Made by a program: the position numbers and the translations under genes
In this document: positions 46,240 to 57,431 of the stretch, one piece after another
Layout: each line of letters begins with the position of its first letter
How positions within the stretch are numbered: position 1 is the first letter of the stretch
Notes under the pieces: generated by a model
Told to the model about the DNA's origin: nothing
Database searches by the model: none
The model's input: only the letters and a program-made list of their open reading frames with translations
DNA from: Tetraselmis striata
Lineage: Eukaryota > Chlorophyta > Chlorodendrophyceae > Chlorodendrales > Chlorodendraceae
DNA: 64,000 nucleotides
Assembly (NCBI GenBank): GCA_006384855.1
Contig: VCJN01001562.1
Span: 114,501 to 178,500, forward strand
Direction: 5' to 3'

Positions 46240-47100
46240 CAGTAGGGACGTACGCTCTCCCCAGCACACAATCCCGGGCCACTCCAATAGCGGCACTAGG
46301 CCGAATGTAATGTGAAGGCGCCGACAGGAAAGGAGCTTCGAAGTTGAGGTCTCGCAACAAGGAGCGGAAGTGGGGGGTCCAACCCAGAACGGGGCGCCAC
46401 GGGCGTGCAACAGACGCATGCCATCCAACGCCAGATGCGCCGCCAGCGCGGTCGCGTCCTTTTCCGCCAAACGTAGAACGCCTTCCCCAGCGCAACATCC
46501 CGGGCCACTCCAGTAGCGGCGCTGAGCCGAATGTAATGTGGAGGCGCCAACAGGACAGGAAGGGAGAGAGTGCTCAACGAGTACGGAATGGAGAGCCGAC
46601 CGGGCCAGCAACGACGTAAGACGCCGATGTCCAGCGCGCTTTGTTCCGCCCAGCGCCAGATTCGCCGCCAGCTCGGTCGTGTCCCCTCCCGCCGAAGGTA
46701 GAACTCCCTTCCCAGCACAACATCCCGGGCCACTCCAATAGCGGCACTAGGCCGAATGTGATGTGGAGGTGCCGACATGATTGGAAGGGAGAGGGTGCTC
46801 AAAGAACAGCGAACATGGACTTGACCGGACCAGCAACGACGTAAGACGCCGGTGTCCAGCGCACGTTGTTCCGCCCAGCGCCAGATCCGCCGCCAGCTCG
46901 GTCGCGTCCCCTTCCGCCGAACGTAGAACTCCCTTACTTCCCAGCACAACATCCCGGGCCACTCCAATAGCGGCACTAGGCCGAATATGATGTGGAGGCG
47001 CCGACTAGACAGTCAGGACGGAAGGGAGAGGGTGCTCAGAGAACAGCGAATGGGGACTTGACCGGACCAGCAACGACGTAAGACGCCGGTGTCCAGCTCA
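46240..47100. repeat. ~226-bp tandem repeat, about four units
   Basis: ATCCCGGGCCACTCCA recurs at about 46271, 46497, 46722 and 46951 (spacing 226, 225, 229). Units are clearly similar throughout (AACGACGTAAGACGCCG, CGCCGCCAGCTCGGTCG). The minus strand is open for 226 codons (46976-46296) with repeats of about 75 residues (TRPSWRRIWRWAEQ, IRPSAAIGVARDV) because unit lengths stay close to multiples of three. A repeat protein is possible but unproven. Confidence 0.8.
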
Positions 47101-48427
47101 CACTGCTCCTCCGCGGCAGTGGCAGCACGGGCGGGGCCAAGGCTACCAAGGCGCCACCCGTGCACGAGCCCCGCCCCCATCCCCAGCCGGGGGTGCGTGG
47201 AGGCGGAGGAAGGGCCCGCGATTCCGAGGGCCGAGGACGGTCGTCGGGCCCGCCCAGGCGGCGGTGGGTGGGAAGATTCTATATGTAGATCGGATATATA
47301 TATAGATTCGATATATTGTATACATAGATCGGGCCACTACTGGCCGCGCGGGTGACGGCCCCTCATATGCAGCAGGTTCGTCAGCCCATCAAGGGTACCG
47401 TACCCTGTACCTGTACCCGCTTTTAGGCGGCTTGCTGTGTTGATTTGCTGTGTTGATAATTCTGGGGAACTGCCCTTTTTGTAATTCACACCTGTACCCG
47501 TATACTCGTACGTAAGCTACCGGTACCTCAGGTACTCGTATAGGTAATGAACTTTTTTGTTAAAGGGAGAGCGTCCAGGATTTCTCGTAGGTAATCCTTA
47601 CGTACATAAGGCATAGTTTCCGGTGCCCCCCCCCCACTCCCTCCCCCCCCCCCCCCCCCGGCCCCCAAACTCGGGCCCCGCGCTGCTGCGTGGTCGCCCC
47701 AGCAATGTCGCCGCCGCCGCCGTAGCTAGCTGCTGAGCTCGAACGACCGCTCGCATCGCAACCCCTCAGTCGGAGGCGCACCAGGAAATTTCCTGCACCG
47801 CCCGGTGCTGTTGTGTTGACGGTGAGCCCCAACAAATGGGCATACCCTCCGGTCGCTGCCGGCTGCCTGCCCTGGGTAGGAACTGCTGGGGTGTAACCCG
47901 GTAGTAGCTGCTCCCCCCTCTGGACCGAGAGCCTGAGAGGGGTACCTCCGCGTAAGTCGCCGCCGTGCCCGCAGGCCGTAACGCCACACCCATCAGGTCG
48001 CCCTCTCGCTAGGTGATACTGTCGTGCAGCCGGAGGGGTCAGCCCCGAAGGTCAGCTGCGCGCGGAGGAGGAGGGGCTTGGTGGGTGGTGGGGGGGGAGG
48101 TCGGTGCCGCACGATTGGGTCGTGTTAGCCCGGGCGGCACTCCTCTCCAGGCCGGGTTCTGTTTGAGAGAGAAAACAAAGCAGGAAACGAAACAGCGTTT
48201 GGTTCGCGCTCGCCGCGCTCCGCCCTGCCGTGCCCTGCTTGCCCCTGGACACGATGGCGCGGCATAGTGGCCGGACTGGGCGACGCTGAGCTTCTGTGTG
48301 CAGTGTCCCCCTGACGAGTACCCCCCCACCCCCCGAACCCCCTCCCCTCTGACCACCGTCTGCGCGCCGGGCATGCAGGGAGGCGGCACGCGCGGCTGGA
48401 GGTAGCCGGCTCGCGGGCGTCGCTGCC
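47101..48427. other. Intergenic, 5' flank of the cap methyltransferase gene
   Basis: Holds GGTACC/TGTACC words (47393-47530), a copy of the 26-bp word also at 42549 (47546-47575), and C-homopolymers at 47626-47660. No supported gene. Confidence 0.4.
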
Positions 48428-49077
48428 ATGGACCGCCGCGCGGTGGATGCCACCCGGGCGCACTACGACAACCACTCCCGCGCCACCGTCTCGCAGCAAG
48501 AGGTGCATCCTCCGCCCCACCACAGTCATTCTCAGGAGCCTCAGGCATCACGAGCGTCGCACAGCTGTGCGAACCAGGGAGCGCGGGCCGGGGCGGGAAC
48601 GACATTGAGGAGAGATTAAAGGGGGGAGGGGGGGGGGGCACTGGGCCTGCGCGGCGGTCGGCTGAGCAGCCGCCGTGCCCCCATTCCCCCCACGAGCAGG
48701 CCATCGCGCAGCGCGACGGCGGCGTCTCCCTCCCGCTGAAGCGCTTCCACAACACGGTGAAGCGGCAGATGATCAACAGGTGGCGCGCCCCACGGGTCCC
48801 TCCCCATACCCCGCGCCGCCCCTCCTGCGATGTGATGCTCTCCTCGCACGCAGCCGATGACAGCTGCCCATGGGTGCCGACGCACCTATATGTGACCCCG
48901 TCATCTAAGCCTCAATGCGGGGGTGCTTGCAACCCCTCGCTAACGGCGCGTTCTGGTTTCGGTTTCGTCTACATCGAACCTCTGGCAGGTAGGGCCGGTT
49001 CTCCAGGTTCTCCAGGTTCTGGCAGGTGGCCGTGTCACCGCAGTGGCACCCGTGGCGCCCGTAGTTGCGTGTCCCCC

Positions 49078-49108
<31 letters not shown>

Positions 49109-52100
49109 ACACACACACAACCCACAACCCACAACCCACAACCCCCCACCTCCCCCTAGCCCGGAGTGCAGGCAAGAGGGCTCCGTCCCATGCTGCCGGT
49201 GCGTTGCCGGTAGCCGGCCCCTCATGGCTGCCCCCACCCGCCGTGCGCCAGGTTCGCATACCGCGTGGGGCGGCTGATGGACATGGCGTGCGGGCGCGGC
49301 GGCGATCTGCACAAGTGGGCGGACGCGGAGGTGCGCGCACAATTGCCCCCTGCGCAATCCATCGGGAGTGCGGCCCTGGATAATTGGAGGGGGGGGGGGG
49401 GGGGGGAGGGGGGGGGGGGGGCTGATGGCTGCTTGAGCCGCGCCAGGTGGGCTTCGTGAAGGGCGTCGACCTGTCGCCGGGCGAGATCGCGGAGGCGCGC
49501 ACCCGCTACGAGGGGGCGCGGCAGCAGAGGGAGCAGCGGGGCCAAGGTGCGCCGCGCCGCCGCGTCCCGCCGCCCTAAGGAGGCTCTAAGGGGCACGCGG
49601 CTGCGGCGGTGGGGCGCGGGGCGGCCCTGATGGGACTCGTGCCTGCGGTGGTTGCTGCTGTGCCATCTGCCTGGTGCCGTGAGCCCTCGCAATATGCACA
49701 TGCACACCTGTATGTGTATGTGTATGTGCACGTTGTGCCGTCTCCCTACGCCCACACCCAGCGTGTCCCCCACCTGACCCCCCCCCCCCCCCCCCCCGCG
49801 CTCTTTGTCCCGCAGTCTGCACGAATGTTGAGTTTGAGGACACGGACCAGCTGGGGCTGGGCGCGTTCGTGGACGCGCAGCCGTACGACACCGTGACGTG
49901 CATGTTTGCCATCCACTACTTCTTTGCGTCCGAGTCGGCGCTCAAGACGTTCATGCGCAACGTGGCGGACAATCTCAAGGACGGTGAGCTGCCACCGGCC
50001 AACCTCCCCCGCAATGCCGCCACCGCCCTCGCGAGCCTTTCTCCCAGCCCCGGCGCGCCATTCCTTGTGACCTTCAAGTAACAGGCTGAAGGGCGTCATG
50101 ACCGCAAACATACTCGATCGGGCCTGCGGTCAGTCGGTCGTTGCACACATTCCGTCACGCCTCGACCCGGGTCCCTCCTCCGAATCATTATGGTCCCGGA
50201 TGACGGGCCAGTCGATAGTGCAGTCTCGGGGCGGGTGGGCCTCCTCCAGACGGTCTGCCCGTATGCGACCTCCCGTTCAAATCGAAATGATCTTTAATCA
50301 TCACGAGCTCAGCCCCGGGCTGTCCACGCCCGCCACTCGAGAACCTGCGCAAAGGATCGGCATCAAGAGGGTCGGCACCTGAAATACCCTCCCCCCCCCT
50401 CCCCCCTCCCGCCACGACCCGGGGTGCAGGGTGCAGGTAGGATGATGTTTTTAGGTCGAGTCTCAGCATCGTTGGGAACTTCAACCTGGCACCAAAACCT
50501 ATATTGTAGTTGAGGGTTTCCGGTCGCAATTCCACATGGAGTTATCATGTGGTTGGTGCGAACCAGAACATTTGGACAGCAGGGGGGGGGGGGGCTGTGG
50601 AGGGCATGCAGTAGTCCGTGCGCTATTTCGTGTCACAATCCGATGCGAGGTGTCGCGGATGGCTGACCTGAGCGTGCGCATGAAAAGCGCCGAGGCAAGC
50701 TCACCCCCTGGTGTCGCTGACAGGTTGACCCCCCCCCCCCCCCCCCCCCTTTATCCTTCCCCCCCCTTCTCCCCCGTTCGGGCAGGCGGCTACTTCTTCG
50801 GCACCTGCCCCGACGGCAAGCGCATCCTGGCGCTGCTCAACCAGCAGAAGTCCTGGGTCAAGGAGGTGGCCTCCGTGCACGCGCGCTGGCAGGTCTGCCC
50901 CCCCCCCCCCCCCCCCCTTTGCATCACCGTGCTGGCTCTGACCCCCCCCCCCCCCCCCCTATTTCACCCTCTGTGTCACCGCCAACGCCCTGTTGTAGCA
51001 ATCGAGGCGACACCCGCCGCACAATGCGCAACGCTTGCCACTCGGCGGCATGATGTCGTATCTATTATCGCCGTATCGCCCTTGTAGCATATAGAGACAT
51101 TGTTACTGTTTGTCACACTGCCCCACCCCCTATTCCCCCCTCCCCCACCCACACACACACATATCCCCCCTCCACCTCCCTGCACCCATTGCATGTCGTC
51201 GGGGTGCGTTGATTGTTGCTGCACAGCCAACCAACTGGCAGTTGCTGTCGTTCATTTTGGGCGTTACCAACACCGGAACTTTTGCTTGCTGAAAGCCCGG
51301 GCTGTTGTGGAACGTCACTCATCGGCTAATTCGTCCCATCGCTGTCCCTCAAGACCGTCTCATATCTCTGCACTTACTCTCCAGGCGAAACTGCGGGTCT
51401 CCTAGCCCGTGCTGCGACATAAGGATGCCGGTGTTTGTGTGGGTACCTGCACTCCCCTCAGTGGCGGGGAGCACTGAGAAGTACACCCGTTTCACCCTGG
51501 ACACTAGCCCCGCCTGCCACTGACGAGCGCTCCTCGTTGCCGACGCGTAGGGCGCCTTCAAGTGCTTTGGGTCGGCGTACAGCATGGCCATCGCCGACAC
51601 CGTCACGGAAGGTGCCCCCCCCCCCCCCCCCCCCGCCCCCACAACAACACCCAAAATGGCATGGGCTGCTACCCGCTCCGAAACCAAGCACTGATTGTGC
51701 TGCCCGATCGACCGACCCGCCGCAACGCTTCCCGTGTCTCAATGGCAGCTGGCACCTGTGCCTGCGGCAGGGCACGAGATCGACGGCAGGAAGGGGCTGG
51801 GCTCGTACGAGTACCTTGTGTTCCGCAACGTCATGGAGGGTGTCGCCGCGCAGTTCAACCTCTTTCCGGTCACCGCCCCCCCCCCCCCCCCCCCCCGGCC
51901 CCTTCCCAATGAGCTCAAACAGCGTGCGCACACGTACTATACATAGACATAGATAGATACCCCTGGCAGCGAGAGGGAGGGGAGAGGCGGCAGCACCTAG
52001 CATTTGCAATACAGGCAATGCGCCATTGACGCATCTCGAGTGACGCGATTTGTATCATACAATTAAGCACGGTCCCCGGGGCCGAAAAGGTTCAACTTGT

Positions 52101-52188
52101 TTGCACCTATTATGCGCCGGATCGTTTGTTTTCTATTTGTTTACATTCTGAACTATTTCTCCACGCTTTATGGTCTTCACTGAGAGGG

Positions 52189-52224
<36 letters not shown>

Positions 52225-54520
52225 AAGTGTTTGGGGGGTCCATAGCGTAACGTGATATATCCCTGGACGTCTGCGTCTCTGCGGTGTATGTTCATGTGCG
52301 ATACTGCAACCACGCTTTGGGTTATCAGGCGCGTGATCATTCGCCCCGTTGCATTCGGGGCATCTATCAGAATACACCGCGGATGAAGCACGGAACGTCC
52401 GGCTCGGTGGTGCGAGACAGTTCCTTGCTTTTTGCAGGTCGCCCATTGACCCTGTTAAATGGTCCGGCATGGCTGTGTATGTGCACATGCACACCTATCT
52501 ATGCCTACGGGGGCCGACGCGCCTATAAGAACCCGTGTTCTAACCCTCAGATTGGCCTGGCACGCAACCCCTAAGAACATTCGCTATAATTCCGCGATAT
52601 TTTCGTCTGCATTTGACCTCTGGCAGGCAAGGGAGGCCCTGATTTGCAGTGTTCTAATAACCGTGGCCGCCGGAACCCGTGTCTTTATGCGCACACAATG
52701 ACAGCTTTGCCTATTACACGCCCGCTTCCACAGTAGCACCCGCATGCGCATCCAGACGCCCCCGCTGCCCCGCCACACCCTGCCCCGCCAAACCCTGCCC
52801 CGCCACACCGCTCGCGCCTCGGGCGGCTGACGCCCCCCCCCCCCCCCCCCCTTCCTTCCCGCTTCCAGGTGCTCAACTACGGCGACCCGGAGATGGACGG
52901 CCTCTTCCTCGAGGTGCGGGCGTGCCGGCCCGGCTGCGTTGGGGGCAGAGCGGCCATGCCACCGATACCGTCCGCTGCTGCCGTGATGGGCCGCCTCGGC
53001 CAGGATCGTAGCGTGCCCCTACGATAGTAAGCATTTGGGATTCACGGTTGATTCCCTATCGCACTCGCTTTTTGTGACGGTTACACATTGTGGAATGGCG
53101 CTCATTACGGTATTATTGCGCGGTGCGTATTACAGCAGCCGTAGCCGTGGATCACGATAGGCTCGGTGCGTTATTCGGGATGCTCGCCCATGAGGAATTC
53201 GTTCCGAACCTCTGTTGTGGAAGAAGGCCTTTTTGTTGTGTGTATGGCGCATGTGGACGTGGGCGTGGCAGCGCGGTGCCTGTATGCATTGTCTGCCTGC
53301 GGTGCTGCCAGGTGACAAGGTGTGAACACAGCGTGAACAAAGCATGAACGAAAGCATCGCCCCCCACAGCGCAAAGCTCGGGGCCGTGAACCGAGTGCTA
53401 TGATAAAGGTGTATTATATACACGTACGGGTGCCGACCCACACACGAGAACCCTCACTACACGCCTCAAATCGGGATTGCTGCTGGCAACCTCTCAGCAT
53501 ATTCGCTATACTTTCGTCTGCATTTGACCTCTGGCAGGCAGGGCGGCGGCCTATTCGCAGTGCACTTATTCCGACGCCGGCACCTGCCCGTATACGTAGT
53601 TCTGAATGTACGTATGGGTGCTGAGACAGCGGGCCGTAGAGTGTGCCGTTCATGTGTCGTGTGTGCGTCCGGCACCGCTCGAATCAAGGCCGGACGCTGG
53701 TGGACCCTCCCGCCGACGCTTTGCCTGTATGTCTCTGCTGGCAGGAGGACCGGGACATGCTGTTCAAGCACTTCAAGCCGGACTACCCGCACAGCCCGCC
53801 AGGCCTGGAGGAGGTCAGCATCCCCCCAGCTGCCCCCTCCCATGTATCGTATGCCCCCCGCACTTGGGTGCTTTCATACTTTATTGTTCTGCAGGCATCG
53901 AGCCGGAAGGTCCGGCTGGTGTTTGTGTTTTATCCGCTATTTTTTCGATGATGAACTCGGTTTTCCTGTCTTCGCCCGGGGGCAGCAGGGATATGGATCG
54001 ACCGATCGCAGTATTTGCGGCTTGGACGTGACGCACCAAAAAAAGGCCATGTCGAAAGTTCCCCTTCCCCAAGGGGTTTAGGGTTTCTGCAGGCCAACCC
54101 TACATACAAACGCGTCCAGAAGTAGGGCGGTGGCCTGTTTCGTGCGAAGGAGGAGGGGGGCATAAGACCGTCAAGTGTTTTATACCATAACCCTAAACCC
54201 TGAGCATAACCATGCACAAAACCTAGTCCCGCGTCATCCGCAGCGAGCTATCACCTTTACCCCCCCCCCCCCCCCCCCCCCCCCAGGCCAGCGGCGTCAA
54301 CGTGGCGTTCTGCTTCCAGAAGCGGGAGGGCGGGAAGGACGAGGGCGTGACACTCCCCCCGCTGCCTCCACCTCACCTGCGCGGACGCGGGGGCGGCGGG
54401 CGCGGGGGCGGCGGGCGGGGTGGTGGGCGGGGCGGCGGGGGCGGGAACGGGCGGGGCAAGCGGCCCTACGAGGGTGCGACCCCCCCCCCCCCTCCCCTGT
54501 CCCCCTCTCCCCGCTCTTAA
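48428..54520 (+). CDS. mRNA cap guanine-N7 methyltransferase with RGG tail
   Basis: Eleven exons join in one frame (371 residues): 48428-48502, 48700-48779, 49252-49330, 49447-49546, 49816-49983, 50786-50892, 51551-51611, 51771-51868, 52869-52913, 53745-53813 and 54287-54520. The start is ATG in GCCATGGAC. The N-terminus has AHYDNHS, typical of cap methyltransferases. The SAM-binding motif is MDMACGRGGDLHKW (residues ~61-74), followed by VKGVDLSPGEIAEARTRY, YDTVTCMFAIHYFF and DGGYFFGTCPDG. It should transfer a methyl group from S-adenosylmethionine to N7 of the cap guanine, in the nucleus. The last exon adds a Gly/Arg (RGG) tail ending RGKRPYE, which is unusual. A GTGCGA after GAG could be a further donor, so the extreme C-terminus is uncertain. 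Introns hold many C runs and three copies of the inverted-repeat element. Confidence 0.85.
48870..49065 (+). mobile_element. Intronic short inverted-repeat element, copy C
   Basis: In intron 2 of the cap methyltransferase gene. GGGTGCCGACGCACCTATAT starts it. TAAGCCTCAATGCGGGG, GCAACCCCT and CGAACCTCTGGCAGG match the other copies. The right end is degenerate and followed by a CTCCAGGTT tandem and CAGTGGCACCCG. Confidence 0.5.
49074..49143 (+). repeat. C run, (CA)n and CCCACAA repeats in an intron
   Basis: About 21 C, then CA dinucleotides, then four CCCACAA-type units, on the sense strand of the cap methyltransferase intron 2. Confidence 0.9.
52191..52223. repeat. (GT)n microsatellite in an intron
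   Basis: Pure GT run of about 33 bp in intron 8 of the cap methyltransferase gene. Confidence 0.95.
52505..52681 (+). mobile_element. Intronic short inverted-repeat element, copy D
   Basis: In intron 8 of the cap methyltransferase gene. Starts near CTACGGGGGCCGACGCGCC; has CTCAGATTGGCCTGGCA, CTAAGAACATTCGCTAT and TCTGCATTTGACCTCTGGCA; ends near GGCCGCCGGAACCCGT. Together with copy E it defines the consensus. Confidence 0.7.
53424..53597 (+). mobile_element. Intronic short inverted-repeat element, copy E
   Basis: In intron 9 of the cap methyltransferase gene. Starts GTACGGGTGCCGACCCAC; has CCTCAAATCGGGATTG, CATATTCGCTATACTTTCG and TCTGCATTTGACCTCTGGCA, identical over 20 bases to copy D; ends CGCCGGCACCTGCCCGTATA. 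Confidence 0.7.
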
Positions 54521-54953
54521 ACCCTTCTATCCCCTTATTACCCTGTATGAACGGATCTCCGTCAAAGTTGGACCAAAGATCAAGATAATATGAACTGGGC
54601 AGATTTCGGGGCGCCAATTTACTACCGATGCAGTCATCGTTTCATAAGCGTTGATTAACTTCTTTTTCGGGCGTTATGTGATTCTTTATGTGATTCATCG
54701 ATTAAAAACATGAAGGTGAACTGGACCGGGTCGTGATCTTGATCGGCATCAAGAATCGATTTATCCGAGACACCCCCATTATTAAGGGAAAATCTGCATT
54801 AATCCTTAAATGCTGTGAAGATCGCCGTAACATTTGATTCCCGTCCAGGTCCATTTTTATTTGTTTTGCAACGAGTCGTAATATTCGTGTAGTATTCGAT
54901 ATTTATTCGAATACATTTATTCGAATAAATAAATGTAGTTTTCCTCTCTGCGC

Positions 54954-54991
<38 letters not shown>

Positions 54992-57431
54992 CGGGGGGCG
55001 TAAAAAAAGATAATATACCGCCGACCCAAAGCGTGGCTACGGTAGATTATAAAGCGCCGTGATATGGATCTTTGAAGTCCCGATTTATCACGATTATTTA
55101 TCGTATTGAAGCCGCGACCCGTAATGCGCGCCCTCCCCCCCCCTGCGTGCCCACACCTGCGTAATCCCGCTGCCGAATCACCGCGACGCCACGAAGCGGA
55201 GTTAGATCACAATGAGTTCCCGGGCTTGATTCCAAATGTTGCTCATACCGAGGTGTGGACGGTGTGGCTTCACTTATTAAGATGTACAGCCCCGCAACAT
55301 CGCCCCGTGGGTCAGCTTGCGCCGCAACATATGTATGTGTGATCACGCTGGCTTGGCGTTGGCGTGATACGGATCAGAATCACGCTTTGGGGGTCGCACT
55401 CTAGTGTTGTTTTCAACCCCCCCCCCCCCCCACTCCCACCGCCAAGAGAGGGAAGTTTATTTATCTGGGAACATGTCGGAAGACAGTACAAACACATCAA
55501 GGAATATCGTACCCGGTGGCGGTGCGAAACAGCTCAGTTGTGACCCGCGAACCCAGTAATGCGACGTTGCACCTAATAAGCACCGGACCATTCACAGCAC
55601 CGCCAGAACCACCGCGCCATAGCATCACGCACGTTATGGAAATGTCTGTCGGGGCGGAGACGGGGAGCCGGTTAGCCGGGCGCCGGGCGTCACTTATGCT
55701 GACCCTTTGCTTGTGACGCGCATGCGGGACTGATGAGAGTGCCCCCTCCCCCCCCCCCCCCCCCCCTCCTCCGTCCCGCCAGGTGGGGAGCACAGCCACG
55801 CGCACTCGAGACCCCGGTATGCGTGAGGACGTGAGGAGGTTAGGGTTGTTTTAGGGCTTTGGAGTTCCGGGTCATCGAGACGAAATCCGTCTGAACTTTT
55901 GAAACCGGAGACGGAACCCATATGTAAGAACCCAAAAAACCTAATTCCGCAAGTCCATCCAAACGTTTGCCCCCCCTCCTCCCCCCCCTTTCACTTTTCA
56001 CCTGGGCGCGTGGACCCTTCAATAATGCCAACACGTATCTAATCGCTCATGATTGCAAGCAAGGCCCGTACCCAGCAGCACAAAGCTGCGCATTTCTTTT
56101 TCCGGGGTTGTTGCGGTGCCCCCTCCATAAGGTTACACAAGTTGCCTGGGCAGGGTTTGGATGCAAACCCTGGGTCCTGCGAGGAGTAAAGCCCTACGAC
56201 GGCGGCCGCTGAGGACCGCCGGACATTCAGGACCGACTCCGAGTAATCCTCACTACTCCTACCGCACTACTCCCCCCCCCCGCCGGCTGGCCCTCCTGCC
56301 TGCCGCCCGTACTAGCGACTAGTACTTTCCCTTCGCCCGACTCTACCCCGTGTGACCAAACCCATCAGTAATCCTCACTACCTGTACACATACCGCCAAG
56401 AAATGAACCCCGGGCGATTGGCCACATGAATTGTTAATGACGTGGGGGGTCGAAGGAAGTCTTGAACAGTCCCGTGGTGTAATGGGGCTACAGCGCGTAC
56501 AAGGCATGGATCATCGCAAGCTTGGATGCATCCACTCCTCGGCGTTTTTCGGCCCGCCTTTGGTGTGTTTCCGCTCAAGCGCCAGGCTACGGGGGCGGTC
56601 ACTGTCTCCTCCTGAGTGTGGGCTGTCCTACTCTAGGGTTAGTTTCAGCGCTCACCCCCCGGTGGGCGGCTGCACCCGCACAGCTCTTGCTTTCGGCCAC
56701 ATGCGAGGCGCCCGAGGGTGAGGCCAGGCTCATCATCTCGCCTCACTCCCTTATGGTTTTTTTGCTCCCCCCGGAGAGGACTGGCAAGTACACTACAGTG
56801 AAACCCTTGCAGCGTCCCTACGACGGCCGTTCAGGCGGCGATCCAACTACGGACAGCCCTGGCGGGTAGCCGACGCTCCGTTATTATCATCGTCAAGCTA
56901 GTCGCCGAAGAACTCCGCACGACTAAATGGGACCAGTGACGGCCAAAGTGGTCTTAGTAGGGGCGCCTGAGAGGCGATGGGGTTCAGTGCCTTCAAAGAC
57001 CTCCATGCCTGAGCTGCCTTTGGACCATGTGCGATGCAGCCATGACGACAGCGTGTTCCGGGGGGGGGGGGGGGGGGAGGCTGCTCGAAGCCACACTGGT
57101 TCACATGTCCAGGGAACCCCCCCCCCCCTCCCCCCCCCGCCACTTTTCCCCTAGGGCGGCTTCTCGCCCAGCGCGCGTCCTCCCCTGTCCTTGCCCTCCC
57201 ATTTGATGTGGCGTGGTGCGGTACCGGGTACGGTGAAGGCAATTGAAAGCCGCCCAGAGCGCTACTGCTGGGTATAGGTTTTTGGTTGATTTAGGGTTGC
57301 TCCCCATGCTATGATACAATTAGTTTAGGGTTTGTCAGGTAGACCCCAAACCCTAACACGCCCCCTTTTCCGCTGCCAACAGGGACCCCCCACCACCCCC
57401 CCTGCCGAACAACTGCGCCGCTGCAACTCGC
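54521..57431. other. Long intergenic stretch, no supported gene
   Basis: An AT-rich part (54620-55080) holds TTATTCGAATAA palindromes near 54900-54930 and a long G-homopolymer (54958-54991). The rest has C runs at 55420-55432, 55749-55766 and elsewhere and several short open frames without domains. A 33-bp word around 56776-56812 (GTGAAACCCTTGCAGCGTC) recurs at 61460. Isolated CCCTAAACCCT-like words (54188, 57345) are not telomere arrays. Confidence 0.4.

Noticed and set aside
44180..47100. CRISPR-like array
   Set aside because: Units are contiguous tandem copies without unique spacers, and the genome is eukaryotic.
52505..53597. Introner elements as an explanation for the intronic repeat
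   Set aside because: The repeat ends lie far inside the introns and do not carry the splice sites, unlike introners.
54188..54205. Telomere-like CCCTAAACCCT words (also near 24050, 37915, 57345)
   Set aside because: Single units only, scattered in the interior; not a telomeric array.
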